In this document: positions 34,376 to 43,890 of the stretch, piece after piece
Numbering within the stretch: position 1 is the first letter of the stretch
Layout of the letters: each line of letters begins with the position of its first letter
Assembly (NCBI GenBank): GCA_964433635.1
Contig: CAYSSG010000004.1
Span: 1 to 64,000, forward strand
Direction of reading: 5' to 3'
Length of the DNA stretch: 64,000 bases
Source: CAYSSG01 sp964433635
GTDB taxonomy: Bacteria > Atribacterota > Phoenicimicrobiia > Phoenicimicrobiales > Stramentimicrobiaceae
The notes under the pieces: model-generated
The model's database searches: none
What the model was told of the DNA's origin: nothing
The model's input: the letters and a program-made list of their open reading frames with translations, nothing else
Made by a program: the position numbers and the translations under genes

Positions 34376-36253
34376 TTAACAATCACTTTTGCCTATGGAA
34401 ATATTACAAATTCCTTCCAATCCACAGTGATTGCATTCTGCTAGCCGACAATCATTTGTAATGGCAGCAGTCTCTGCTTTTTTCCATTCATGCCACAAAT
34501 ACTCTCTGTCAACTCCGGAATCTATTCTATCCCAAGGCATAACTTCTTCTTTCCCCCTTTGCCGATAGGCATAAAATTCCATAGTTAAGTTATTCTTTTG
34601 AAAGGAATTTATCCATTCATCAAAGTTAAAAGATTCACGCCAAGAATCAAATCTGCATCCCTTTTTATAGGCATCTAGCAATACTTTTCCCAATCTCCTG
34701 TCTCCTCGAGCAAAGACTGCCTCTAATAAAGAAGCCTTTGTGTCAGGGAAATGAGAGGAAATATTTTTTGTTTTAATATTTCTGATGATAGTTTTATATT
34801 TTTTTAACAGATCTTCTTCCTTTTCCTGTCCAACCCATTGAAAAGGTGTATGCGCTTTTGGTACAAAGGCATTGATGCTAATATTTAAAGTGAATTTATT
34901 TCCTGCTATTCCTTTACCAATCTGCTCTACCTTTTTGACCATCTTGATAATGCCATCGATATCATCCCATGTTTCAGTGGGTAAACCGATCATAAAGTAT
35001 AGTTTAATTCTTCTCCATCCTTCTTTACAGGCCATCTGCACGGACTGATATAAATCATCCCCAGTTACATTCTTATTGATCGTCTTGCTTAACCGGTCGG
35101 TTCCAACCTCAGGTGCAAAAGTAAGTCCTGTCTTTCTAACCCGTTGAGTCTGCCTGGCTAATTCTATAGAAAAATTATCAACACGCAGTGAAGGCAATGA
35201 TACACTCACTCCCTGGTCTCGATAACGATCTACCAATCCTTCTATCAGACAATCAATGCCATTATAATCACTGGAACTTAAAGATGATAGTGATATTTCT
35301 TCATATCCGGTATTCATTAGACTCTTATCTGCTAAGGTCAATAACACATTCACAGGTCTTTCCCGGACCGGTCTGTAGATGATTCCAGCCTGGCAAAATC
35401 GACAACCCCGAGTACATCCGCGAAATATTTCTAATGTGATACGATTGTGTACAATGTCTATATTTGGCACAATAGGAGATATAGGGAATGATGATTTGCT
35501 TAAATCTTTTAAAATTCGCTTTTTAATCTTTAAGGGCGCATCCTTCTCCCTTTTTTTAATAGACTTAATTCGTCCATCATCAAAATAACTAACAGAATAA
35601 AAAGAAGGAATATAGATTCCAGGTATATACATCAGTTTTTGCAGTAGATCGATTTTATTTTTTTTACTTTCACTGTGTTCCCATGACTTATACTCATTGA
35701 TGATATCACTGATGATCTCTTCTCCATCACCGATTATAAAGGCATCTATAAAATCAGCTAAGGGTTCAGGGTTAAATGCGGATGGTCCTCCCGCGATGAT
35801 TAGGGGATCTTCTGAGGTTCTTTCTTTGGAATACAAAGATATTCCTCCCAAATCAATGATATGCAGTACGTTGGTAAAAGATAACTCGTGCTGAAGGCTG
35901 AAACCGAGAATATCAAAATCATAAAGCGGGGTGCGGCTCTCTAATGAAAATAAAGGGATTTTTTCCTTTGTCATCAACTGTTCCATATCCCTGGCAGGAG
36001 AAAAAACTCTCTCTGCAAGAGCATCTTCACGCTTATTGATGATATCATACAGAATCTTAAATCCTAAATAACTCATTCCAATTTCATACAAATCAGGAAA
36101 AGCAAGGGCTATTTTCACCATCCTGCTGCAATTGATTTTACGGATCTCATTATATTCCTTCCCTGTATAACGGCCTGGCTTTTCCACATGTTCAAGAATA
36201 TTTTGTTCTAACAATCTATTTATTTCTTTTGCTTCTTTTCTTATATGATTCAT
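34376..36253 (-). CDS. TIGR03960 family radical SAM protein
   Basis: This 625-aa protein has an N-terminal B12-binding-like region (about 50-220) and a radical SAM core with RGCTRGCRFCQ near residue 280: the C-x3-C-x2-C that holds the 4Fe-4S cluster, though here with an R-G-C-T-R-G-C-R-F-C layout. The C-terminus carries further cysteines (CRLAECNHCGLEGIC), possibly a second metal site. The reaction is unknown. It is paired with the TIGR03936-type gene downstream, in the mrdA-rodA-TIGR03960-TIGR03936-rng-rplU order common in Clostridia and Atribacterota. Confidence 0.92.
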   Translation of the reverse strand: MNHIRKEAKEINRLLEQNILEHVEKPGRYTGKEYNEIRKINCSRMVKIALAFPDLYEIGMSYLGFKILYDIINKREDALAERVFSPARDMEQLMTKEKIPLFSLESRTPLYDFDILGFSLQHELSFTNVLHIIDLGGISLYSKERTSEDPLIIAGGPSAFNPEPLADFIDAFIIGDGEEIISDIINEYKSWEHSESKKNKIDLLQKLMYIPGIYIPSFYSVSYFDDGRIKSIKKREKDAPLKIKKRILKDLSKSSFPISPIVPNIDIVHNRITLEIFRGCTRGCRFCQAGIIYRPVRERPVNVLLTLADKSLMNTGYEEISLSSLSSSDYNGIDCLIEGLVDRYRDQGVSVSLPSLRVDNFSIELARQTQRVRKTGLTFAPEVGTDRLSKTINKNVTGDDLYQSVQMACKEGWRRIKLYFMIGLPTETWDDIDGIIKMVKKVEQIGKGIAGNKFTLNISINAFVPKAHTPFQWVGQEKEEDLLKKYKTIIRNIKTKNISSHFPDTKASLLEAVFARGDRRLGKVLLDAYKKGCRFDSWRESFNFDEWINSFQKNNLTMEFYAYRQRGKEEVMPWDRIDSGVDREYLWHEWKKAETAAITNDCRLAECNHCGLEGICNISIGKSDC

Positions 36254-36291
36254 GCCATTCTTCTATCTTCATAATCCCATCATCTTTAAAA

Positions 36292-37446
36292 TTATATAAA
36301 AAGGCTTCTGATATGAATATTCAGCAGTAATCCGATCCCGATAAAATTAGATATCATGAAAGTTCCACCGTGGCTGACAAATGGCAAAGGTAAACCGGTT
36401 GTAGGTACTAAACCCATGGCCATACCAACATTGACTAAAATATGAAAAGAAAGAAAGGCAATAACTCCGGTTGCGAGATATATTCCCAATGCATCAGGTG
36501 CTTCCCTGGCAATATTAATTCCTTTCCATAGAATAAATATAAATAAAATTAACACTAATAGTGCCCCGATGAATCCCATTTCTTCGCCAAGTACTGAAAA
36601 TACAAAATCAGTCTGCCTGGCTGGCAAAAATTTCAGTTGACTCTGAATGCCGCTGAATAAGCCCTGACCAAGTAGTCCGCCAGATCCAATAGCTACTTTT
36701 GACTGTATTACATTATAGCCTGCCCCTAATGGATCTAAATTGGGATTCAGAAAAAATATGATTCTTTTTTTCTGATATTCCTGAAGCATTGACCACATAA
36801 CCGGAAAGGATAAAAGTATAATAAATGATACAAATAGAATATATTTCCAGGGAATCCCTGCTATGTAAATCATACAGAGGAGTATGGCAACGAACACCAG
36901 GGAAGTTCCTAAATCCGGTTGCTTAAAAATTAATAACATCAGGATACCGGTAAAGAAAAAAGGTAAGGAAAAATACAGAAGATCAGACAATTGATCTCTT
37001 TTACGAGACAGAAAATCAGCCAGAAAACAGATTAAAGCAATTTTTGCAAATTCTGCAGGCTGAAAATCAAAACCGGCAATAACAATCCACCTTCGTGAAC
37101 CTCCCGCGATTTTCCCAAACAGGATAACATAAGTCAGTGCTATTATGGCTAAGAAATAAATAAGAATAGCAATCTTTTCAACCTCGTGATAGTCAATAAG
37201 GGCTATTAGTAAACACAGTGCTAAACCTAATATAATAAAAAAAATCTGTCTTTTTACTAAAAAAATGGAGTTTTCTTCATTCATGCTTTCCATATGTGTT
37301 GTACTGTATATAATCAACAATCCGAAAGAACATAAGCATAAAACTGCAAACAATAAACTATAATCAAAATGTTTGATTAATCGAAAAGATTTATAGATTG
37401 AAGTTTTATCAGAAGTAAAATGGGAAGGATTTTCCTTCATTATCAT
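36292..37446 (-). CDS. rodA: SEDS peptidoglycan polymerase RodA
   Basis: RodA polymerises lipid II glycan strands during elongation, together with PBP2. The protein is about 384 aa with roughly ten membrane helices. Conserved SEDS segments include GGSRRW, FQPAEFAKIALI, KQPDLGTSLVF, and the C-terminal GLVPTTGLPLPFVSHGGT. The frame opens at 37500, 29 bases inside mrdA, but AGGCAGGG precedes the ATG codons at 37446 and 37440. The earlier one is taken. It is probably translated together with mrdA. Confidence 0.96.
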   Translation of the reverse strand: MIMKENPSHFTSDKTSIYKSFRLIKHFDYSLLFAVLCLCSFGLLIIYSTTHMESMNEENSIFLVKRQIFFIILGLALCLLIALIDYHEVEKIAILIYFLAIIALTYVILFGKIAGGSRRWIVIAGFDFQPAEFAKIALICFLADFLSRKRDQLSDLLYFSLPFFFTGILMLLIFKQPDLGTSLVFVAILLCMIYIAGIPWKYILFVSFIILLSFPVMWSMLQEYQKKRIIFFLNPNLDPLGAGYNVIQSKVAIGSGGLLGQGLFSGIQSQLKFLPARQTDFVFSVLGEEMGFIGALLVLILFIFILWKGINIAREAPDALGIYLATGVIAFLSFHILVNVGMAMGLVPTTGLPLPFVSHGGTFMISNFIGIGLLLNIHIRSLFI

Positions 37447-37471
37447 GGACCCTGCCTTTTTAAATATCCTA

Positions 37472-39268
37472 TCATTTGTTAGCTTGTGCCAGAAAATCAT
37501 ATCTTAATTGATAATATTTTTGAACGATATTACTACCCAGTGGTGCTGCTGCCTGGCTGCCGTCTCCACCGTGTTCTATAAATACTGTAACACAGATTTC
37601 CGGTTTCTGATTGGGAACAAAACAGATAAACCATGCATGATTCTCACCTTGAGGATTCTGAGCAGTCCCTGTTTTCCCTGATATTGATATCCCTTCAATC
37701 TTGGCTATTCTTCCCGTTCCCTCTTCAATTACCTTTCTCATGCCCTCTTTAATAATTTGGAATGTTTCTGAAGATATATCAATCTTATTGATTAATTCCG
37801 ATTCAAATTTTTTGATTATCTCTCCGGCAGGTGAGACAATCTTTTGAACAAGAGTTGGTTTGAAAAACTGCCCTTCATTGGCAATCAGGCAAGCCATGTT
37901 GTGAATTTGAAAAGGTGTTACCAGTAAGTAACCCTGACCGATTGACATATTAATCGTATCGCCCGGATACCAGATCTGGTTGAATGTTTTTCTTTTCCAT
38001 TCCTGACTTGGAACTAATCCATCCAATTCACCAGGTAAGTCAATTCCAGTCTCCTCTCCAAGACCAAATAATTTCGCATAATGACTGAGACGATCTATGC
38101 CTAATTTTTGTCCCATCGTATAGAAAAAAACATTACATGAATTAGTAATTGCCTGAACAATCATCTGGTTTCCATGACCTGTCTCTTTCCAGCATTTAAA
38201 GGTCTGATCTCCAAGCTTATAATAGCCTGGACAGTAAACTTTACTCTGAGTATTAATAATACCTTCTTCCAATGCAGCAATCGCTGTTATCAGCTTAAAC
38301 ACTGATCCTGGAGAATATACCCCTTGAATATTTCTATTATATAAAACATTCTCTTTATTTTGCGCTATTTCCTGCCATTGCTGCAATGATATCTGTTGGG
38401 TAAACATGTTAGGATCGTAGCCTGGTTGACTAGCCATTGCTAAAATTCTGCCCGTATAGGGCTCACTGACAATAATTGCTCCCTTTTGATCAGCTAATAA
38501 ATCTTGTACATATCGTTGTAAATCACTATCAATGGTCAGATAAATATCATTCCCGGCAATAGGTTCCTTTGATCGAAGTGTTGTTACCTCTCTACCCAGA
38601 GCGTCAACTTCTACTTCCCTGTTTCCTTTTTCACCTCTTAAATAGAGATCATAAGATTTTTCCAGACCGCTTTTCCCGATTATATCTCCACCGCTTAAAT
38701 ACTCATACAGGGAATCTTTTAATTCTTCTTCACTAATTTCATTGACATAACCTAAAACATGACCAGCTAAATTCTGATAGAGATATTTTCTTTCTGGCTG
38801 TATCGTCAAAAGGGCTCCTTTAAACTTATATTTTTGTTCTTCAATAGCAATGATCTGTTCTTTTTCTAAATCCTTCATGATATCCTGCGCTTGAAATGGA
38901 TTTTGCTGTAATTTTTGAATCTTTTCTTTAAGAAGGGAAGATTCCAAGGACACAATGGGACTCATTTCATTTGATAAGTCCTGGTAATTAACTATTTCAG
39001 CTGGGATAACTGAAAAATTAACCGCAGGCCGATTGGTCACTAATAGTTTCCCTTGATAGTCATAGATTTCCCCCCTGGGTGCCTGCTCAACAAGTGAACG
39101 AATACAATTATTAATCGCCCTCTGCTCATACTCTTTTCCTCTAATGACCTGTAAGTACCATAAATTGATGAATAGGATCATAAAACAGATGATAATAAAA
39201 ACAAATAGCTCATTTAATCTTTTTACGGATAATTCTTTTCCAGTTTTTAAATTTTTTTGCTTAAACAA
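37472..39268 (-). CDS. mrdA: Penicillin-binding protein 2 (MrdA)
   Basis: This class B PBP crosslinks peptidoglycan during rod elongation. The 598-aa protein has one N-terminal membrane helix (about 22-44), a PBP dimerisation domain, and a transpeptidase domain with SxxK (SPGSVFK), SxN (SCN) and KTG (SGKTGTAQN) motifs. It begins with a TTG codon at 39268, preceded by AGGGG at an 11-base distance, and lies 5 bases after the mreD stop. RodA follows directly. Confidence 0.96.
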   Translation of the reverse strand: MFKQKNLKTGKELSVKRLNELFVFIIICFMILFINLWYLQVIRGKEYEQRAINNCIRSLVEQAPRGEIYDYQGKLLVTNRPAVNFSVIPAEIVNYQDLSNEMSPIVSLESSLLKEKIQKLQQNPFQAQDIMKDLEKEQIIAIEEQKYKFKGALLTIQPERKYLYQNLAGHVLGYVNEISEEELKDSLYEYLSGGDIIGKSGLEKSYDLYLRGEKGNREVEVDALGREVTTLRSKEPIAGNDIYLTIDSDLQRYVQDLLADQKGAIIVSEPYTGRILAMASQPGYDPNMFTQQISLQQWQEIAQNKENVLYNRNIQGVYSPGSVFKLITAIAALEEGIINTQSKVYCPGYYKLGDQTFKCWKETGHGNQMIVQAITNSCNVFFYTMGQKLGIDRLSHYAKLFGLGEETGIDLPGELDGLVPSQEWKRKTFNQIWYPGDTINMSIGQGYLLVTPFQIHNMACLIANEGQFFKPTLVQKIVSPAGEIIKKFESELINKIDISSETFQIIKEGMRKVIEEGTGRIAKIEGISISGKTGTAQNPQGENHAWFICFVPNQKPEICVTVFIEHGGDGSQAAAPLGSNIVQKYYQLRYDFLAQANK

Positions 39269-39273
39269 TGTTC

Positions 39274-39768
39274 TTAACCCCTATGTTGAAAATAACTCAT
39301 TGTGTTTTTGATGCCTGTAAAGATAAAAGGGGCAATGATACTGTTCATCATTGCCTGTATCAAGGTTACTTTCTTCAGCAAAATCATAAAATCATAATTT
39401 GCATGAAGAGCATGAAGTAAATAATAAATGATAATGTTATTCAAGATAGTAAAAATAAATGCAGAAATAGTAACCATCCATATCAGATGTTGATAGAATA
39501 TTCTGTCCTTTATAATACCGGATATATATCCAATGATGGTTTTAACCATTGCATTCATTCCTAATAAATGAATAGAAAAGATGTCTTTTAATAAACCCCC
39601 TGCAAAACCTGTTACCACTCCTTCTTCTGAACCGGAGATAAAAGAAAAGCAAATAACTACAATTAACACTAAATCAGGTTTAACAATATGATGACTTAAA
39701 AAATTTGCTAAAATCATCTCTAATATCAAAGCGATGATAATAATTCCTGATTTTACCCAAATCTTCAT
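39274..39768 (-). CDS. mreD: Rod-shape determining membrane protein MreD
   Basis: MreD is an integral membrane part of the elongasome. The roughly 164-aa protein has about five hydrophobic segments and the family's conserved stretch SGSEEGVVTGFAGGLLKDIF, followed by LGMNAMVKTIIGYISG. The frame opens at 39792, but the MKIWVKSG start at 39768 has a typical MreD N-terminus; neither start has a strong ribosome site. mreC, which usually precedes mreD, is absent. The 268 bases upstream hold no gene. Confidence 0.88.
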   Translation of the reverse strand: MKIWVKSGIIIIALILEMILANFLSHHIVKPDLVLIVVICFSFISGSEEGVVTGFAGGLLKDIFSIHLLGMNAMVKTIIGYISGIIKDRIFYQHLIWMVTISAFIFTILNNIIIYYLLHALHANYDFMILLKKVTLIQAMMNSIIAPFIFTGIKNTMSYFQHRG

Positions 39769-39792
39769 ATTAAATAATTCCAAAAAAAACAT

Positions 39793-40060
39793 TTTTTATT
39801 CATTTGATATTTTACTGAATTCATTTCTACCGGCAATATCAATCAATTAGGTAATATGGTTTTTTCTTTATCATACCATGGTGAAACTATATTAAGAAGT
39901 TATGGTAATATAATCAAAAAGAAAAATAAATAGATAAAAAAAATCTATTTATACCTGAAAAGATTAATGAACGCTGTATCTTGGTTAACTTCAGCTCCGG
40001 TTTGTGTTTTTAAGGTAGGAGTAATATTGGATTATCTTTAAGGTAATCCAAATCAATCTA
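39793..40060. other. Intergenic stretch where mreC would be expected
   Basis: No open frame with coding character was found in these 268 bases. It contains an AT-only inverted repeat (TAAATAGAT/ATCTATTTA around 39926-39952) and the hairpin at 40027-40051. No convincing promoter for mreD was found, though TTGATT with TAATAT at 17 bases is a weak candidate on the minus strand. Confidence 0.5.
40027..40051 (-). terminator. Hairpin after the WecA-like/TagA fusion gene
   Basis: TTGGATTATC and GGTAATCCAA form a 10-bp stem with one G-U pair and a 5-base loop, shortly after the fusion gene's stop codon on the minus strand. No T-run follows, so it is a weak or factor-dependent terminator at most. Confidence 0.35.
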
Positions 40061-41713
40061 TTACTTTTGGGAATTAAATGAATTTACATCTCTGAAAAAT
40101 AATTCTATTTTCCCCAATATAATGAGCCACATAAAATAAGGCAAGGAAATAGTTCTTTTTATTCTTTTCGGCTCTTTAAACAATCTGAACATCCATTCCA
40201 TACCGTGTTTCTGCATCCAAAAAGGAGCTCGGGGTATATTGCCAGAAAGGACATCAAAACTTCCGCCAATACCAATACAAACTGGAACTCCGAGTTCATC
40301 TTTATGCTTAAATATCCAGAACTCCTGCTTTGGCACACCCATTCCTACTAATAAAAAATCAGGTCTCTTATCTTTGATTTCCTGTATGATACCCTCTTCC
40401 TCATTTAATCCGTAATCATCACCTGCTGTATTTTCGCTAAAATAACCATGATGACTTCCCACAATATTAATGCCTGGAAATTTTACTTTGAGATTATTCC
40501 CGGCCTTCTCAATAATCTCCTTTCTGGCACCTAATAGATACAGGCAATAATTTTTTTGTACAGCTAGTCGGCAAATATAATTTATCAGATCAATCCCGGT
40601 AATACGTTCAGCAAGTGGCATATCCAGCATAGCTGTAGCCCATAGTATTCCTGCCCCATCAGGAGTAACTAAATCAGCCTTTTGAGTAATTTCCAGATAT
40701 TGCCTGTCTTTGCGTGCTCTTAAAATTGCCAGCGTATCAGGAGTAATGATGACATGGGGCTGTTTTTTGTCGATGAATTGATCAAAGTGTTCCAAAACCT
40801 GCTGGCAATTAATTCGGTTTATCGGGACGCCAAACAATAATACTTTTTTTCCTGATTCATCACAACAAATAATATTGCTCCCCTTATTCACCCTTTGTTT
40901 CAGCCAGTAAAAAACAAAATAACCTATACCGGTCATGGCAGTCAGAAGATAAAAATCTTCCTTAATTGATATCATGATGGCAATCATGCTCAAATAAATA
41001 CTGGCAGAAACAATAATCATATTTGCACCGTTCCAGGAAAATCCCTGTTCAATTAATTGCTGCCTTAGTTTACTTTCATTGAAAGTTCCTAAATAATTAT
41101 TTGTAAGATAGTTAGCAATAAAAGAATAGGATGTATCCACAATTGGAAAACCCAAAATCAACAAAGGGGTTAAAAGAGTTAAAGCTGCTGTGCTCTTTAC
41201 CACTCCTACAATTGCAATGACAGCCAGCATAAAACCGAAAAACATATAATAGGAGGAAAAATAATTCCATTTCTTATGAGAATCATTCTTTTTTAGGTAA
41301 ATGATGACCGCGGAAAATATCATCAATATAAGTGATAATATTTCAGCTGTTAGCAAACTCTGTTTCTGTAGGATTGAAACAATAAAAAAAGTAAATGCAG
41401 CAATAAAAACAATTGCCGGAGTGATATCTCCCAATTCATCTGTCTGGCCTACTGAATTTGTAATGACCAGCAACCAGGCAATTGTTCCAGGAATGGAAAG
41501 ATTCGTCAGATACCAATAGCCACCGGTGGAATCTCTTAGAAATTCTATTTTTATTCCTAAAGCAATGACCAATAAAGCAATCATGCTCTGTAAGAATAGT
41601 TTTAACCAGGGTGCAAGCCTCTTTTGATGATCGTATTTTCCTAAAAATACCATTAATATGCCGGCAAAGATCACACCTGATATTCTAACGAAAAAACTTC
41701 CCCACTCAGTCAA
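40061..41713 (-). CDS. Degenerate WecA/MraY-like membrane domain fused to a TagA/WecG glycosyltransferase
   Basis: This 550-aa protein has two parts. Residues about 1-270 form a polytopic membrane domain resembling WecA/MraY phosphoglycosyl transferases: PIVDTSYSFIAN matches the LP-x2-DT motif. The catalytic elements look lost: the TN-x5-D-x2-DGLA motif reads TNSVGQTDELGDITP, and FLGDSGS and the HxHH motif are not seen. Residues about 285-540 form a GT26 TagA/WecG/CpsF domain with VTPDGAGILWA, LLVGMGVPKQE and GIGGSFDVLSG; this family adds a sugar such as ManNAc to undecaprenyl-PP-GlcNAc. TTG at 41713 is the start, with AGGGAG 8 bases upstream. The membrane part may bind lipid substrate only (inference). 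Confidence 0.85.
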   Translation of the reverse strand: MTEWGSFFVRISGVIFAGILMVFLGKYDHQKRLAPWLKLFLQSMIALLVIALGIKIEFLRDSTGGYWYLTNLSIPGTIAWLLVITNSVGQTDELGDITPAIVFIAAFTFFIVSILQKQSLLTAEILSLILMIFSAVIIYLKKNDSHKKWNYFSSYYMFFGFMLAVIAIVGVVKSTAALTLLTPLLILGFPIVDTSYSFIANYLTNNYLGTFNESKLRQQLIEQGFSWNGANMIIVSASIYLSMIAIMISIKEDFYLLTAMTGIGYFVFYWLKQRVNKGSNIICCDESGKKVLLFGVPINRINCQQVLEHFDQFIDKKQPHVIITPDTLAILRARKDRQYLEITQKADLVTPDGAGILWATAMLDMPLAERITGIDLINYICRLAVQKNYCLYLLGARKEIIEKAGNNLKVKFPGINIVGSHHGYFSENTAGDDYGLNEEEGIIQEIKDKRPDFLLVGMGVPKQEFWIFKHKDELGVPVCIGIGGSFDVLSGNIPRAPFWMQKHGMEWMFRLFKEPKRIKRTISLPYFMWLIILGKIELFFRDVNSFNSQK

Positions 41714-41885
41714 AGGATTCTCCCTAATTTCTAGTGATGAATTTCATTTGTTTATATCCATTATCTTTTTACATGACTCACTGTAAGAAAAACATAGTAA
41801 GACAGATAAAAATAAGACTGTTCATTCTATTTATCAATTAGCTATTATATTAAATGTTTTACACTTAATAATCAATAGAAAGCAA

Positions 41886-42866
41886 TTAATACTTTTCTTT
41901 AAACCATTTCACAGTTTTTTTCAGCCCTTCCTGTAAATGATACCTGGGACTCCAGGATAGATATTCTCCTGCTAATGCACAATCAAGAATATTCTTCCTT
42001 AGATCTCCAGGACGAGGTAAACCATAATTTGCCAATATCGTCGATTTCATTATTTTCTTTAAGTAAGAATATAATTGATTAACAGATACTCCTTTACCGC
42101 TGGCAACATTAAAGGAATTAAAAGGTTTTTTAAATAAACCATTTCTCCTTAACTCTGATAATTTTAACATATTTTCCATACTGAGTAAACAGGCATTGGC
42201 AACATCCTCAACATACACATAATCCCGGATGTATTCTCCATCTCCATTAATGACAGGAATCTCTCCCCTTAACATTTTTCTTATAAAGATAGCAATCACA
42301 CCAGCTTCTCCGTCAGGATCCTGTCTCGGCCCATAAACATTACCATAACGCAAGGAGATGTAATTCAAATGATACTGATTGAAATAAAAATCCAAATAAT
42401 ATTCTGAAGTCATTTTGGAAATACCATAAGGAGATTTAGGAGATAGTGTATTGGTCTCGTTAATCGGATATGTAGCCGGTTCACCATAAACTGTACCTCC
42501 GCTTGATGCAAAAACAACACCTTTTATCTTATTCTGTATAGAAAATTCCAGAAGATTTAATAATCCCATGATATTGCATTGGGCATCCATTCTGGGAAAT
42601 TTTACGGAATTTGAAACACTAATCTGTGCAGCTTGATGAAAGATATATTCCGGTTTTTCAACCTTAAACACATTTTTTAAATCTGAATCATTAATATCTA
42701 TCTGATAAAACCGGGCTTGCTTATTTATATCTTCCTTCTTTCCTGTAGACAAATTATCGACTACAATAACATCATGTCCCCTTGCAATCAATAAATCGAC
42801 AATATGGGAACCGATAAATCCGGCACCTCCGGTGACCAATATTTTCACTCTTTTGCTTCTTTTCAT
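41886..42866 (-). CDS. NAD-dependent sugar epimerase/dehydratase (extended SDR)
   Basis: This 326-aa Rossmann-fold protein resembles UDP-glucose 4-epimerase. It has the NAD motif TGGAGFIGSHIV near the N-terminus, FASSGGTVYG with the active Ser/Thr region, the catalytic Y-x3-K in SPYGISKMTSEYY, and YGPRQDPDGEAGVIAIF. Substrate choice (UDP-Glc/Gal, UDP-GlcNAc or a dTDP sugar) cannot be read from the sequence. AAAGGATAAAAC precedes the ATG. Its place between a WecA/TagO gene and a TagA gene suggests supply of a nucleotide sugar for an envelope polysaccharide. Confidence 0.9.
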   Translation of the reverse strand: MKRSKRVKILVTGGAGFIGSHIVDLLIARGHDVIVVDNLSTGKKEDINKQARFYQIDINDSDLKNVFKVEKPEYIFHQAAQISVSNSVKFPRMDAQCNIMGLLNLLEFSIQNKIKGVVFASSGGTVYGEPATYPINETNTLSPKSPYGISKMTSEYYLDFYFNQYHLNYISLRYGNVYGPRQDPDGEAGVIAIFIRKMLRGEIPVINGDGEYIRDYVYVEDVANACLLSMENMLKLSELRRNGLFKKPFNSFNVASGKGVSVNQLYSYLKKIMKSTILANYGLPRPGDLRKNILDCALAGEYLSWSPRYHLQEGLKKTVKWFKEKY

Positions 42867-42923
42867 ATTGTTTTATCCTTTTTCTTATTATTATTTTATG
42901 GTTTATTTATATTATAAAATTAA

Positions 42924-43862
42924 TTATTTGAAATAGAAGAACACAAAAAGGGTCAGTAAGCAAAAAAAAGTATTCATTCCCAGTAAAAATAGTACAACAT
43001 TTCGATGGGAATAACCTTTTTTTAATAAACGATGATGTATATGACCCTGATCTCCCTGAAAAATAGGTTGATGGTTTCTAAATCTTCTGTATATGGCAAA
43101 GAGAGTATCTACGACCGGTAGGGCAAGCATTATGACTGGAATTGCCAAAAAGAGTACATTTTTTGATGCAATAACCCACAAAGAACTGAGGCAGGCAATC
43201 ATATACCCGGCAAAAGTACTTCCAGAGTCACCTAAGAATATTTGTGCCGGGAAAAAATTAAATCGAAAAAAAGCAATCATACTTCCCAACAGAGCTGCAA
43301 TGCAAAGATTGTAACTAAGAAAATTGCCATTATATATTGTTCCCATGATGAATAATGTAAATAAAGATATGATTGATGTACCACAAGCTAAACCATCTAA
43401 TCCATCAATAAGATTAATGGCATTTGTTACACCCAGAATCCATCCGAGCAACAAAGGGTAAAGCAGGTAACCTGCAAGGTTAAATGAAGAAAAATTGAGA
43501 ATAATAAACTGGTTAATTAATTCTGTATGATAACCAAGTATCAAAAAAACAGGTATCATCTGAATAAAAAATTTAATGAGGGGTTTTAAGTCAACTATAT
43601 CATCAATCACCCCTAACAAAAGAATAATAACTCCCCCGGATAATAAGACCTTGATTTTTACCTCAAAGGGAACCATCAGGAGAAGACTGAGTAAAAAGCC
43701 AAAAAAAATCACTACTCCTCCCAGATTTGGAATGGCATCAAGGTGAATCTTCCGATAGCCGGGTTTATCTACAAAATTCTGTTTTTTCCCTACCTGGGCA
43801 ATAAAGGGAGTAAGGATATAGGAAACCAGGAATGATATGGCGATAGTTCCAATATATTTCAC
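42924..43862 (-). CDS. WecA/TagO undecaprenyl-phosphate sugar-1-phosphate transferase
   Basis: This integral membrane enzyme starts a glycan on undecaprenyl phosphate, normally with GlcNAc-1-phosphate. The 312-aa protein has about ten helices and all family motifs: IPNLGGVVIFFG, the Asp-rich GVIDDIVDLKP, TNAINLIDGLDGLACG, FLGDSGSTFAGY and the histidine motif GDQGHIHHRLL. It begins with a GTG codon, with AAAGGACC upstream. Unlike the fused domain 1.2 kb downstream, its catalytic residues are intact, so it is likely the working initiator of this polysaccharide cluster. Confidence 0.93.
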   Translation of the reverse strand: MKYIGTIAISFLVSYILTPFIAQVGKKQNFVDKPGYRKIHLDAIPNLGGVVIFFGFLLSLLLMVPFEVKIKVLLSGGVIILLLGVIDDIVDLKPLIKFFIQMIPVFLILGYHTELINQFIILNFSSFNLAGYLLYPLLLGWILGVTNAINLIDGLDGLACGTSIISLFTLFIMGTIYNGNFLSYNLCIAALLGSMIAFFRFNFFPAQIFLGDSGSTFAGYMIACLSSLWVIASKNVLFLAIPVIMLALPVVDTLFAIYRRFRNHQPIFQGDQGHIHHRLLKKGYSHRNVVLFLLGMNTFFCLLTLFVFFYFK

Positions 43863-43890
43863 TCTGTTCAGGTCCTTTTAGTATTGATTC

